This document shows positions 36,475-49,507 of a stretch of DNA of 64,000 nucleotides, one piece after another (the first letter of the stretch is position 1; each line of letters opens with the position of its first letter). Both the position numbers and the translations under genes were made by a program. The notes below the pieces were generated by a model. That model ran no database searches. It saw nothing but the letters and a program-made list of their open reading frames with translations, and was not told the DNA's origin. Source of the DNA: Sympetrum striolatum (lineage: Eukaryota; Arthropoda; Insecta; Odonata; Libellulidae); the NCBI GenBank assembly GCA_947579665.1, contig OX388348.1, forward strand, positions 6,882,001 through 6,946,000, written 5' to 3'.

Positions 36475-36650
36475 CGATGGGACCGGGAATCGAAGCCGAT
36501 TCTCCCAATATATTACCTACCATATTTCCCGATCAGCATTTAAGAATATTCCGGCGAGACAGCTCAATCTGGCAAAGCAGCCGACAGGGAATAGTGCGTT
36601 AAAGTCCCGGTCCTGTAAGACCTGTTCATTATTCCTCGGCAATATTCTTA
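36475..36650. mobile_element. Inverted pair of tRNA-like SINE segments
   Basis: On the minus strand, 36478-36535 carries a B-box-like GCTTCGATTCCCGGTCCC. On the plus strand, 36550-36620 reads GAGACAGCTCAATCTGGCAA, then AGCAGCCGAC, then GTTAAAGTCCCGGTCC, which is a D-arm to T-arm layout with a weak B box. The right segment is enclosed by 10-bp perfect inverted words TAAGAATATT/AATATTCTTA (36541-36550, 36641-36650). Neither half has paired acceptor ends, so they are SINE fragments or tRNA pseudogenes. Confidence 0.55.
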
Positions 36651-39394
36651 GGTGCCTTAACATGCAAAATGCTTTAATACCTTTCGTTTACTTAAACTTA
36701 GTACTTGTTTGTAACTTGTTAACTTAATACTTGTTTGTAAATGTTTTTTTATTCTGACTAAGTTAGAATTTCTGTTTTAATTCCATTTACACCATAATTC
36801 CATGTGGAAAATTACTGAGCCTCTTTTCATTCTCATTTACAACAATAGTTTGGGCTAAGAATAGCGGATTATAAAAATTGTCTCCCAGAAGCCAGTGAAA
36901 AAATATTTGTAAAGAAATGGAACTCTTAAAGGAACCGATAGAGAAGTAAATTCACTCAATAATATTTAACATGCAACTAGCGAAAATTGCCAACCCCTCG
37001 TATGAAGATAATTCATTCGTATAAGTAAAACGCTTTGTATGATAAGTAAATAAGAAAATGGCCGTTTGCTACTGCTCTATTTGAATGCGTTATATGTATG
37101 ACTATTAATATGTTAATTTTAAATCATAATTAATTCATAAATAGATATCGATAGCATTATGTATAAATGAATCGCCAGGATTTTTATGCACTTCATTCAA
37201 TCGTATTTCTCTTTCAAACGGTGGTGGTGTTTAATTCATGGGAATCCTTACACAAAACATTTTCGGCTTCTAACAAAAATCTGAAAAAGTAAGGAATATG
37301 GTGGATATGTTCTTTATCGTTTAAATAATTGAAATCAATGAACCTGAAATAGGAAGCCTACGAATTTCATTAAGTCTCGTTTTACCATCTGCACTCGCTC
37401 TTACAGTAATAACTTGCGAAGTATTTCTGAGGATATTGATCGATAGCCGAGAATTTCCCAAATACATAAAGAGAAACCTCCTTATTTGCTTTAAATTACT
37501 GCCATCTTGATTTTCCTCCTGCTAGTTCATGAGCGCACCCTAAAATTCTTATCCTATAAAAACCATTACCCTAAAAATGCCGAATAAATCTCTCTCATTT
37601 ACACCCGTTCCATTTTATGCTGATATTTATCCTCTTTACCTGTACCTTTAAAACGGCTTCTTAATCTGCAATGGTTAATGGCAGAGTGGCCGATTAGTCT
37701 ATTCTTTAAAAAAGGCTGGAATTTAAATGATTTTTCATTATAATATCCATCAGAACTACAAGAGTATATTAAATAATCTAACTAGGTCTAAGGAGCTACC
37801 AAATTAGACTACCATCCCACAGTTCTAATGTTCAACAATTTTCCAGTGGGTACTCCGCAATTCAAAAGGCCGTTTCACATTCAGCCATCTCAAGAAAACA
37901 TTCCTTACCGCTTGTTTAGGATAGTAACCATTGTACAAGTTGAACAAATTGCACATCAAGCGCAAATTCCAAGTTAATCAGATATTTTTAAGCCACACAT
38001 ACGTTTAAAAGTGCTCTTGGGGTAGAAGGGTTTAGGTGTACATATAAAATGCCCGCCGTTAGTCTTTCGAATCATTGTGTGAATAAAGATCAACTCAGAA
38101 TTCGACGGTTTCATTTTTAATACTTCCATAAATAACTAGAATCTCATGATATTTGTCTTTGGAAACCACTGCTTCTTATCCATTTATCCCTTATCTAACC
38201 TGAGTGATTCCCAAAGACAAAATGGTGTCATTTTTAACGTGATTTAATTCAGCACTCTCTTTCCGGTCGATTTCCCTTAAAACATGGATTCGCCGTGTTT
38301 AATTCAGTGACTAATATACGATTCCCTACGTCTATATCGAGGTAAGCTCTGGAAAATGTATAAAACATTAAACCCGTCGAAATGCAGCCAGACCAAAAAA
38401 CGAATGAAATTTTCAAACACTTGGTGAATATTTTCAATTTTTTTGCATTCGCCCGATGAAAAGTATTTTTTTCGTGGAAAACTTCCATCCAAAACGACTT
38501 ACTATTTCATATCTTTTCGCAGTTAAACAAGAGATGTGCTTTTTCCGCAACTTATCGCTGCGAAGACGGCGTCTGTGAAATCTAAATGTCAGCTAAATAT
38601 CCACCCGGCCTTACCTTCTCATCTACATTTTCGCCTCCATCGAAAGCCATCTATTCCCGTTCGAACAGACGTCAGTTGTCATGGACAAGTGGAATGCGCG
38701 TGGAATAATTCATATGCATCCATCAAACAGCGGCGCATCAAATTGCCGCCCAATTCTTCCCTCCAATTTGAGCACGAATCAGCATGCGAAGAACCGGGCG
38801 AAACCGAACTATGATTTAGCGCGTTTTTTATCCTCCAATCGCCGCAGCCCACGCAAAAACAGTTGCAGAGCGACGTGCGGGTAAATCCTCCAGTTTCCGC
38901 GGTTTACTTTTGGGAGCGGTATTTTTTCAAATCCGTTTCTCTTTTGTTTTTGACTTTGTTTTGATACGCCCGCGGTGGGACGTGGGAGTCACAATGGCGC
39001 AGTTGTCCTTCGGCATGCATACGCCGAGACGGATGCTACAAAAGGACTTAATTGCCTCAGTTGTACTTAGGGGGTACGCTCCGAAACTGGTGGAGCCATC
39101 TGCTGGCTCCGCTTAAAAATAAGCGTCCCGAGAGAGAAATGACCGAGCAGATTAGGGCGCGAACTTTTTGCCGGGGAAATTAGGAATATGGAATTTAGCA
39201 CGTAAATTTAAACGGAAATGAATACTCTCGACAGAGTTACGGTAAGGATCCTCTCCGACTTCCGTAATTAAGAAAATATTTCGTGAAAGAACGAATCTCT
39301 ATATCCGTATTTGTTTTTTAGTGCGCCTTTGTTTTTCCATTATATTTATCGCGGGCGCTTTTTAATACTATCCGTTTGCGCTCGCAAAGAACCC
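36651..39394. other. Non-coding DNA, GC-richer from 38.5 kb
   Basis: AT-rich to 38.5 kb, then a CpG-richer block (about 38530-39130) with overlapping 62-92 codon frames on both strands that match no family. A small inverted repeat (TTTGTCTTTGG/CCAAAGACAAA, near 38153 and 38212) is present. Confidence 0.5.
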
Positions 39395-39402
39395 AGGCGA
39401 CT

Positions 39403-40037
39403 TATAAATAGGTGACTTTTTATCTTGAAAATAATAACAGCCACGCATCTTCGAGTAGTCTGTTAGAGACCTTTAATCCGACCGAATAAACGCAATGTTA
39501 TTATTCCTGAACATTTTTGTCGGATCATTAAACAGATCGTACCCACTAGCTCAGACGTCTGCGATGCAGATTCGGGAGTCGTTCAGCCATTGCCTCCGGC
39601 CTTCTACTATTCCTTCCATGGCTTCGTACGCTCAGTCCACCTTAGGTGCGGTCATCACTCCAACATTTCAATTAGGAAAGGTGTTTTGCACTTCCAATAA
39701 TTTCAACACAAAGCATTCAATTTCCTCAATAACAGTTCTTCCTGCACGGTTTCTTCCTTCTTCTGCTATATTTCTAATGTTTATTAGAGGCCTTGTGAAA
39801 GTGCATATTATGTCCATCTTTACTGCCCTCAGTTTTCTCCTATTTGTGTGCTATCTTGTCACACATTTTCGTGTTTATGTGTGTATCTATCAGTTCATTA
39901 GGACTTGGTTTTTGACTATGGCTACTTTAATTCTATATCTAACATTCCTTAACATCTCTATGATATTTCCGAGACATTTATATTCATTTCGTTCACTATC
40001 AGTTCTTCCCTTAACCAGTAGTTGTGTCAATCAGTAA
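39403..40037 (+). other. Unexplained 180-codon ORF with upstream TATA-like box
   Basis: An ATG at 39495 opens the longest ORF in the window, ending at 40037. TATAAATA lies at 39403-39410, about 85 bp upstream. The predicted protein is serine-rich at first, then carries hydrophobic stretches (SIFTALSFLLFVCYLV; FLTMATLILYLTFLNI) that could be membrane segments. No family is recognised. The complementary strand of 39500-39780 also reads a protein-like stretch (AEEGRNRAGRTVIEEIECF) broken by stops, so this could be antisense of a decayed element. It is not called as a gene. Confidence 0.25.
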
Positions 40038-43000
40038 AATTCCACACTTTCAAGTAACATTTTAATGGATTATATTCAAAATATTTTATTGGGATGCAAT
40101 TAGCTTGAGACAGTATGGGAGATGGTAAATAATGTCTAAAAACTTGTTTCTCGAGTAATCTTTCCTGTAAACATATACCAATCATAAGTTTGGAAAATGT
40201 GAGCATAATCTTCTAATTCCTCGAGACATAATCGCTCGGACATAAATTAAAAGCGTAAGAGGGCATAAGAGCTTCCATTATACATGATTAACATCCTTCG
40301 TGAGGCATGTACAGTCTTATTGAGCTGAATTCAGCCCAAGGCAATTAGTAAGCTTTATGAAATTACTTTCGCAGTTCAAATTCCATTCTTTCCATCTGAA
40401 AAGACAGCTTTGAAGCACTGGTAATATTTCACAAGCCATCCTAAATAAAGCAGGCTATCTCCGTATTGAAATTGAGGAGGATTCTCATCAACAGAGTTTT
40501 AAAATTCGTTAATTTCTTCATTTAATCTCGGTTCATGGCAACGGCTGTATTGCATTTACGCTTGAGTGTTCTTATTGACTCAAGTTTCGACTCATATAGT
40601 ACGCAATTCTGAAATGCTAATTAATATGATGGTTACTAACGAACGCCAATCCATTCTGATTGCCACCGCTGCTTATTTCTCATACTTCGATACAATTTAC
40701 TCAAATTCTATCTGACCCGAGGTTTCCCGCCTCCGCGCATTTCGGCAATGAAGAAATATCCAGTTTACTTATTCAAAGTGTGTTTTGATTAAACTTATAT
40801 GCGACCTAGAAATACCGAATTTGAATAAATCTCAACTGATATGCTCATAAAGTGAAAAAACTCTTCTCTGATTTACGTTTTTATTTTTTTCTTATCTGAT
40901 AATTTGTGTTTCAGCGAAAATGCTGTAGCTAAACTTACTTTGAATCACGCCTTCATTCTTTGCTGTAAGTCTTTCTTGGTAATCTCCTACTTTAATCCTA
41001 GTTATAACTCTACAATGACTTTAAAATCCAGGCCAATCTCTTTTGATGGCTTTACGCCGCCGTGGCTAAGTGCTGCTATCGTAATGCTAACATTTTAGGA
41101 ATTTTTCCTTCGGTTAAAATGAAGCAGTTTTGAAAGGCAATGTGATTTCGTTATCGGTCAAATTTGTCGAAGGAATGCGTACGGAAGAGCGGTATCCTGG
41201 TTGAATGGTTCCAAATTTTGGTTTATCGAAAGAAGAGCCGGAGTAAATTGAATGGACAAAACGTCTTGAACGGGAAATGAAAGAATGAACGAATGTGAAC
41301 TGAAAGAAGGGTCACGTAACTTGTTTAAATGGGGAGCTTTAAATTGACTTCAAACATAAATAAAGAATGGATGAGAACCGAATGACGGTGAATGAAATTG
41401 CCAGATACATATTCGCATAAAATAGCAGCAAATTATGCACGAATTTTGATACTCATAAACTTCAATATTAAATCACTGTATTCCCGAAAATAAATTAGCA
41501 AATATTTTGTATCCATCGAATATATATTTTGGGGACCCAAAGAAGAATCTTCATCACAAACATGTCCTCCCTCTCATAACTGGACCACTTCTTACATCTC
41601 CTCGTTTGACTGGAAAAAATAACCTATTATTCAGACCCACCCGCTTAAAGCCCTTCCATTTTTCGACCGCACAATTCTCCTGCGGTGGCCATTCTTCAAA
41701 GGATTAAGGGAACCATTCGTTTCATTTTTATCCAACGATATCAACTCCCTCCCTCTCAGTTCATTTTGTCCCTCCGTAACGATTTTCCCCATCTCATTTT
41801 CTAGAACATTCCGTATGTGCGAATGTTTGGTGGATTTCCTTTGGTGTGCGTGTGTGAGGAGGCGATGTTGCCAAGTGCCCACGTCTAATTAGCGTTTCTT
41901 CCTCTTCATAGACCGCTTTTCGTGGGTTGAGTCGAATTTAATTAGCTTTCGATTGAAATCAAGCCAAGATAACAGAGCTAGTATTCCTAGGAACACGATA
42001 GTTTATGCCACAAGAAGTTGAGAGTAGTCTGGCAGACATTTTTTCTCTCCATCTCTATGAATGATGAGGAGAATGATCTATTATCATAACCCATGCATTT
42101 CTGCATAATTCTCTGTCTTCTTCCGACGTTGCCAAATCGGCTACGAATGTAGTTGTCTCAACTGCGATATGTCGGCTGATGAATAGATATCGTTCCGCAA
42201 TCCTATTGCTTTGTCCAAAGTGTCTTTGACGTCATTAAATTACTAATGTATTCCCAAACCCTAAAATAAACATTAGAGAAACACCAAAAAACTCGCACAT
42301 TTATTCATACGGAAGCCGATCATTTCATTTTGGTCGATTCTCTAAGCACGATCTACCATTTGCAAGCGGTATCCGCCTTCACAGAAAGAGACCGGAAGAC
42401 AGAGAAGATCTTCGGTTGTAAAAAATAAAATATTCGGTGTAGACGCTCACAAGTTGATGTATATAATGTATTCAGGTTACCAATATGTACTGAAGAATAA
42501 ATTCCCTTTAACAGTTGTAATATCTTCCATGTACTCCTATTTGACATATACAGTCGGAGCATTAGGTTCTGCCATTATCCAGAATGTCGAAGTTCTCGGA
42601 ATGACAACGCGGTTGCATGAAGGAGTGAGGCACATTTAGCAAGATAAGATTAAAGATATCACCAGAACAGTGAGGCATAAAATGTTTCCACACGGCCCTT
42701 TTTTGCTTAATCAATGCCAATCATTGCATATATTTTCGACAACGTCTGTGATGTTCCATGCAATAACTTTAAAACTGTATGGAGGAAAAACGTATCATTA
42801 ATGTATAAAATATTATTTTGTGCATATTTTATAGAAATGATTCCATTTTGACCCATTGAAATGGTTTTGAAAATTTAAAATCTGACAATTGTATGACCGG
42901 ACTGATCGAGGCCAAAATGCGCGAGCTATTCCAATGAATATAAATTCAAAAAGGAATTTGCTTTAATAAATGAGCTTCCCCTTTACCCAAAACTTTATCT

Positions 43001-46000
43001 CTGCGGTAGACTGTTCGTTATAACTTGAAATTGAACAAAAATGGGTTTTTATTGCATAACTATACTGATAAGCTAAATTATTTTTATAATTCAGCTAAAT
43101 TGGTTGATATTAGTTTGATGAAAACATTTCATGCTAAAGCAGGAGTTCGGTTTGTAAATTCTTTCAATGTGTAAAGCATTGAAAATGATATGTTGCCGCA
43201 CCCTGTAGTTATCCACAATGGATGCTGTAGTATTTCCGTTCGTCTCAGTTTTCCTCTTATTATTCTGATGCAAATGCTCTTGAACTTGAATTCTAAAATC
43301 GAAGTGATAATCTCTTTCAAACATTACATTTGATTGAAATATCTTCTCCGGAAAATCAAACGTGTTTTTATTTTATTTCATTTATCATCATTAATATTGT
43401 TATCATATTTAATATTCGCAGAAGTCTTTTTGCTTTAATTTATAATTTTTAGTAAGATATTCATTAGCCCTTAAATTTTCTAATATGAAATTCATTTATT
43501 ATTGTAAAACATTACTTTTTTGCTTCGTCGTTTTGAACTTAAAACATTTTCCAGAGCATGTAAAAAGTGATAAAAGCTAAAGATAACCTTCTCATCGAGC
43601 ATTGCCTTCTTAAAAAAATATTAATTTTTCATACGTAAGAATTCTTGAGTAGTTTAAAAATATCAAGTATAAAAATTGTTGTTTCATTTGCCTTTCCGGT
43701 ATTTTTGTATTTATTTTCGCTTCACCTGATCATACAATCTAGGGCTATACCATATTTAGTAAACGCAAATGCAAACCTCAATTTTCTTTAAGCCTTTTCT
43801 CCCAAAATTCCAGGTCTAAAAAATCTCTGGATAAGCGATAAATGCTAACGCACCCCTTTTTTATAGTTAACGACTTAATCTATTAGATGATGATGATAGT
43901 AATCGATTTTTTGGTTTTGATTGCGTTCACCTAAATCACCTTCGTACTAACGCTGCCTTTACCATCGAAACCTCGGAGGAGTAGAGTGAATGTTATTTAA
44001 AAGCAATGCTTACCCTTCCGACAAAATGGAATTCCCATTTTATCCTAAAAGAAATGTTAGGATTAGGAAATGTACTAAAGAAAGTTGGAATATAAGTAAT
44101 AATAGCGCATAAATATACTGCGTGTTGAGCTGTTTCAGAAAATTAAGGAAAAGAACTAATAATTCTGAGGATGGATGTGAAATGAGTCGCCTAAGTGAGA
44201 TAAAATGAACGACCTTAGTTGAAAGCATTGATCTTCGTATCAGTTGACGGTTAATAAAATGGGTCATTGGAATCGGTTAGCACGAATCGTTTTTGATTCC
44301 TTCTACTTTAGTAGTGACTTATGACTCGGTACATTCCCGTTTCCCAATCAAAAGGCTCCAAAACAATTTGTTTTCTTGGTCATCGCGGGGTGCTCGAGAA
44401 AAATTTGCCTTTTCGTCGCAAAAGTCGCCTTCTCTAGGTGTCGTTTCTTACTGGTTCCTGTGATCTTAAAAATAAAGAGTAACAAAGTCTCAAAATGATT
44501 ACTTGGAGAGAGGTTACTTGTAAAAATGTACAAAAAACTAACTCTACCGTGAATTTTTCTCCTTTCTCTGTATGGAACTTTCCCTCACTGCAACTGTATG
44601 CCTCTGCCTATTTCTTTTAATCTCGTGACATTTACGCCTGAACCTCTGAGTTTCTCTCACGTAGGTTGGTTTGAACCTCTTCACTATTTGCTACAGAAAG
44701 CTCTGACTACGAAAAATGAGGAGTTAGGCTTATTCCTGCATTCCTAGCATTTTATAAGTGGAACAAGCCCATGTGAGTGAGGCGCAATCACTTACGGAAA
44801 GACCTCAATCAATTTCATTATTCAACATGTACCATTAATGTTTATGCTATCACAGTCATGAGCAAGACTGGGACGAAATTATACGAAATCTGCAAACATT
44901 GTTCTCTATACTATGCTAAAAAAATGAGAAAGATATCAACCAGTCTTATAGTATTTATTTACTATGGATCGAAACGATTAAGATTAAGAAATATAATAAA
45001 TAATAACAAAAGAGCTAACAATGCTTAAAATTCTCGCTAAATTCAGAAGCGAATAAATTTAAAACGAAAATCTGCAACAACGCACCTATATATTGAACTT
45101 AATTCATCAGAGTGAAATTATCGTATTGGTGAGGTATTTAAGACTTCATATAGTTATAGAAATTGCTGCCGTATTCATTTTGATATGCACCATTTATTTT
45201 CGTGTGATTTTATGTTTTATTATTAATTTACAATTTTACTTTATCGTGTTTTATGCACTAATTTTACGTATCCATGCCAAACTGTAGTTAGACTTATAAA
45301 GCTCTCAAATACTCTGAAATGAAAATTAAATGCTGCAAAAAGTACATAAGCGAAGATAAACGGCATTTTGGTCCGACTTCGTAAATCTCAATGATGAGGC
45401 TCCCACTTTCGAAGAACAGGGAACGCAAATTGAGTCGTTATTCGATAAAGGGACAGTGAACACGGGAATGCTCCGAAAAAACATGACGGCAACCTTTTAA
45501 AGTGAACACGTGTTGAACAAGAGTCAGAGATTTTGCGTGCCAATAACCATCAGTGGCGAAATCTAATCGCGCAACGCTGCTTCCTGTTTTGCTTCCTTGG
45601 GATGCCAAAGTCGAATGGGAAAGTGTGGATTTATTGCCGAGAGTGATGCTCAAAAACGGAAACAAAAAAGATGGAGCGAGATGACGTTGTGAATCCGAAA
45701 TTCCTCTTCGATTTCCCTTCTTTCGATATTTTCTCGCATTTCTGTTTTGAATCATTAAGTTGCTCTTCACATTTCTCGTCTACGCGTCGAATGCGTGATG
45801 ACAAGGATTCGAGTAACGGACACGTGATCCGCGGAAGTGGAATTGGACCAAAGATTCCATCCGTATCATGAACAGAATTGATTAACATAAAGTGAACAGT
45901 GAAAGTATGATGAAATGACAGTGAAATGAGTTTGAGCCTCTTTAAATATAAAGTTTAACGACATTTATCGGCTTATTAACTATGGTATATTTCTTTAAAT

Positions 46001-46079
46001 GAAATAACTTTTTCTCTCTTCCTCAAAAATAGGAAGCAATTCACTTTCTCACTTGGTATTTTGAGGTATCTGGCAAATT
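40038..46079. other. Non-coding DNA
   Basis: Many ORFs of 60-110 codons overlap on both strands without family resemblance; 45438-45888 has equally long frames both ways. No repeat family, tRNA or transposon end is recognised here. Confidence 0.5.
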
Positions 46080-46125
46080 ATAATAATAATCACCTCTTTA
46101 TTTGGCGAATTTTATTAAAACGAGA
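46080..46125 (-). mobile_element. LINE 3' end with (AAT)n, related to the 27.7-kb tail
   Basis: On the minus strand, TAAAATTCGCCAAATAAAGA then GGTG and (ATT)n match the arrangement at 27738-27780. Only the last ~40 bp are visible. Confidence 0.45.
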
Positions 46126-46960
46126 TTAAAAATAATAAACACAAACAAATACGCTCAAAATATTGTAGTGATATTTACCTCGGCAACGTTATTTTATATA
46201 TATATCACATGCGAAAAAATATAGTAAATGCTTCTGGAGAGATTAGTTAAGCAGAAATGAAAAATTGTATATTTTGCCAGGAACTAATTTCGTACTTTGC
46301 TCGAATTTTCTGAACTTTGCTCGTACATCAATTTTTTGTCAGTAAACTAAATTTCTCTACGAATCTATTTTCATTTAGCATCCAGTAACTTGAAGTATTT
46401 AAACACTCGATACAATTTTCTTGAATGTTCGTGATTGACCCGTTCCTTGGAAGTCACGGATTTACGGACAGACGAATGTGAAATTTAATAAATTCATCCG
46501 ATCTTCAATTAATTGGACTCCAACACTATTTTTCTATGATTAAGAACCGCAATTATTATGTAAAGGGAGCTAATATGGCTGCTGCTTTAACTTTGGCTTG
46601 GGGAACCGGTTCTTACTCGAAGTGATATTTGGTGAATATCACTCTTGAACGATGAATACGACAAAAAAGGTGATTTAGGTATGTGCATACTTCTTATTGT
46701 CCTCGGGAATTTATAAAAAACGTTATGATTCCCAATACCTTAAAATTACACCTTTGTTTAAAGATTTACTTGAAAATAAAACATTGTTTTCTTTGCTAAC
46801 TGACTAACCTATTTCAAAATATAAGTGGGAACTAAAAACTTAAATTGTGTCTTGCATTATGACTTATACCTTTTAAGTATTAAGTTTTCGTCAATGTTAC
46901 GAACTTTGTGAGTTTATACCAAAATATGAAAACATTTTCTATTACAGAATAGATCCCCTA

Positions 46961-47021
46961 ATAACCCCCCTGCCAAACGCCGAAAGGAAGCTTATAAGGT
47001 ATTATACTGTAGATGTAGATA
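46961..47021 (+). mobile_element. Isolated 3' tail of the CR1/L2-like LINE
   Basis: CCCCCCTGCCAAACGCCGAA, AGGAAGCTTATAAGGTATTA and TGTAGATGTAGAT match the 3' UTR and (TGTAGA)n tail of the element at 32106-32180, on the opposite strand and with several substitutions. It is a severely 5'-truncated copy of the same family. Confidence 0.75.
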
Positions 47022-49448
47022 AAATATCATACATTCATCGCTAACATCTTTCCATAGAATCATATATCATCTTAATGAAATAGAATCAGTTTAGTCTGAA
47101 AATGTCTGTCACTTAACAGATTGTCATGGAAAATTCAAATGTTTTCCAGTTTTCGAAATATCTATGTGAAAAATTTTGATTGCGAAGTGTATAACTGCAG
47201 TTATGTTATAAAAACTTTTCTTATCACTAATCTACCATTGATATAATCCCTTAAATATATTGTTGTGTATTATATAATTTGCTAGCGAATTTATTGATTG
47301 TTGCTGGCGAATAAATCTGGCTAATTTTCTATATTTGTGTCAATGGCGAACCTAGTGACCTCTAATCAGCGAAGTCGAGCGTATCGATGTGTGGCACATT
47401 CGGTGATTACGTTCATCCGAACGTCGTCAAATGGCACTCGATTGCGTATGGATTGAGAGTCGTCAAATGACTCTCTCCGTCGCGTGCGACACGAAGAAGC
47501 ATTTCGCACGAATTGCTCGAGTAATCACGGCAGTGCAAATAGACGACGAATTCATGAGCCTCTTTATTTCACGTTTTCGTGTAAAATATGTCAGCGCTAA
47601 CGATTGTCCTAAAGATAAAAATCAAGAGCTGCTATCAATTGCTTCAATATTAATTGACTGTTCTGATTAATTATAATCAATAATATAATTGCTATTGGTT
47701 GTGAAATAAAACCTTTTAAGAAATAGAGACAAAGTAATTTTAACCTCCCATGATGGAATTCCGCACGGTTAAAACCTCTTTTATCGATTTAAAAAAATTA
47801 TTATTTTTGTTTCCGGAGTTTCATATTTGCTAACTTATACAAGTACATTAAATTTACTCTAATAATGTTCCTGAGATTTACGAACTTATAGGTATTAAAA
47901 TATTGTGAACATAGAAACACCAACCAGTTTTTATCGATCATAGTTAATAGTTCGTAAAACTCAAAATTGTTTATTACGAATCAGAATGGTTATCTATAGG
48001 AGTACGATGTTTTTCAAACTATCGATAGTCTCTTTTCATAAATAGGAGGTATTTTTTGATTGCTTTAGTATTCATTGTTTTTTAATGAATCAACGCCGGG
48101 GCTCAACTGCGGCTGCCCACCGATTTGAGGATCGTCTCAGCCGGTACCCTAATTAAGTAGCGGAGGTAAAAATTCAGTAAATATTAGGTAACGGAAACGC
48201 GGTACTGGCTACTCTACCCTTTATCTTATATTGGCTGGTTAGTAGTTGTCTTCACCAGCTAACTCTTAAAAATGTTGATAGGCTAAGAATTGTATAATAT
48301 TATTATTTATGCAATCAACACTGACGTAGTTGTTTCGTCACTCAATGCTTACTTCCATTAAATTATAACTAAACATTGGTTCAATTTGCAATACTTATAA
48401 ATATCTATTTTCGTTTCAATTTCTTGTGATAAACGTATTAATCCTTGTCCATATTTTTGACATTCAAGTGTTAATTGACTGACCGTCATCATCCCAAAGC
48501 TGCCATCACCAAGCTCTGCGCATCACATTTATTCCTTCCAATTCTTCTTTACCGTTCCAGTTGTTTCATTGGGCGTCCTTAAAATATATTTCCTTTTTTA
48601 TCCCTTTGACATAAGATTTTTAGCATTTTCTGCAAAGTTTTCATTAATATCTTGAATGTATAATTCTTCGCAAATTTCTTAATTTATAAATCTTGTACCT
48701 CCTGACCAATCAAGCAATCCCCATTTAATCTATTTTCTTCGAATTAATGTTTGTTGATACCGTCATATTTTAACAACATTTTATTAGAAGTTAGAAGAAA
48801 TCTTACATCCATTTAGCATGTGTTTAATTGTTGCGCATACTTATTGGCATCGTTAAAACTTATTGTCAAAATTACACTTTTACAGTTACAATTATCACTT
48901 TTATTTTCAAGAGCTCTTGCTATCGCAAACTACGCGTTACGTGTTTCCCCATTTTGCGAAAGTAGTGACTCATAGCATCACTTCCGGTCGTTGGCAGACC
49001 TCAATACGAATTCTCAGAATCTGAATCAGCCCTCGATGCGGATTCATCCGTTTTTATCGTCGTCCCATGGACAGAAATTAACCAATTTATCGGAACAGAA
49101 GAGCTGATGCTGGAATTCAACGGGAACACGGATTTCTGGAAATAGTGCCATTAAGACAAAACTCTAACGAAGTTCTGCAATAAACACGCAACGTGCCGAA
49201 CCTCCCGAACGGTCAAAGAAATGTTGGAAGATGTGTCGTGAAAATAATAGGCCAGCGCAATAAATCTAAATTGGTGATTGTAGCCATAATGATACTTTAG
49301 AAGTGATTAGCTTCCGATGCCATTTAATTAATATTAATGAATTTTATGGAATGGATTCGTACTTTATACAAAGCGTTAGAAAGTTAGCCGAAGGAAGTGA
49401 GGTACTGCTTTAAACTAAGCGAATTAAATATCTAATGGGCTTTCGGAA
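47022..49448. other. Non-coding DNA
   Basis: A CpG-richer patch at 47340-47560 holds a 79-codon ORF (47431-47670) without recognised features. Nothing else is supported. Confidence 0.45.
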
Positions 49449-49507
49449 AGTCATGTGGACAGCGCGTTTGGTGAAAGCGGTCTCGTGTTCCAATCCCGGT
49501 GGAGCCA
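49449..49507 (+). mobile_element. tRNA-like SINE fragment
   Basis: GTGGACAGCGCGTTTGGTGA resembles an A box region. TGTTCCAATCC (49486-49496) within CCCGGTGGAGCC resembles a B box and the end of a T-arm. No acceptor-stem pairing is evident, so a tRNA-derived repeat is preferred to a tRNA gene. Confidence 0.5.

Noticed and set aside
45438..45888. 110- and 85-codon minus-strand ORFs
   Set aside because: They overlap in different frames with a plus-strand ORF of similar length. No family resemblance.
48690..48720. Possible DIP Ig2 exon start reading VPPD
   Set aside because: GTACCTCCTGACC gives VPPDQ, but the following residues are unlike any Ig domain and the frame soon stops.
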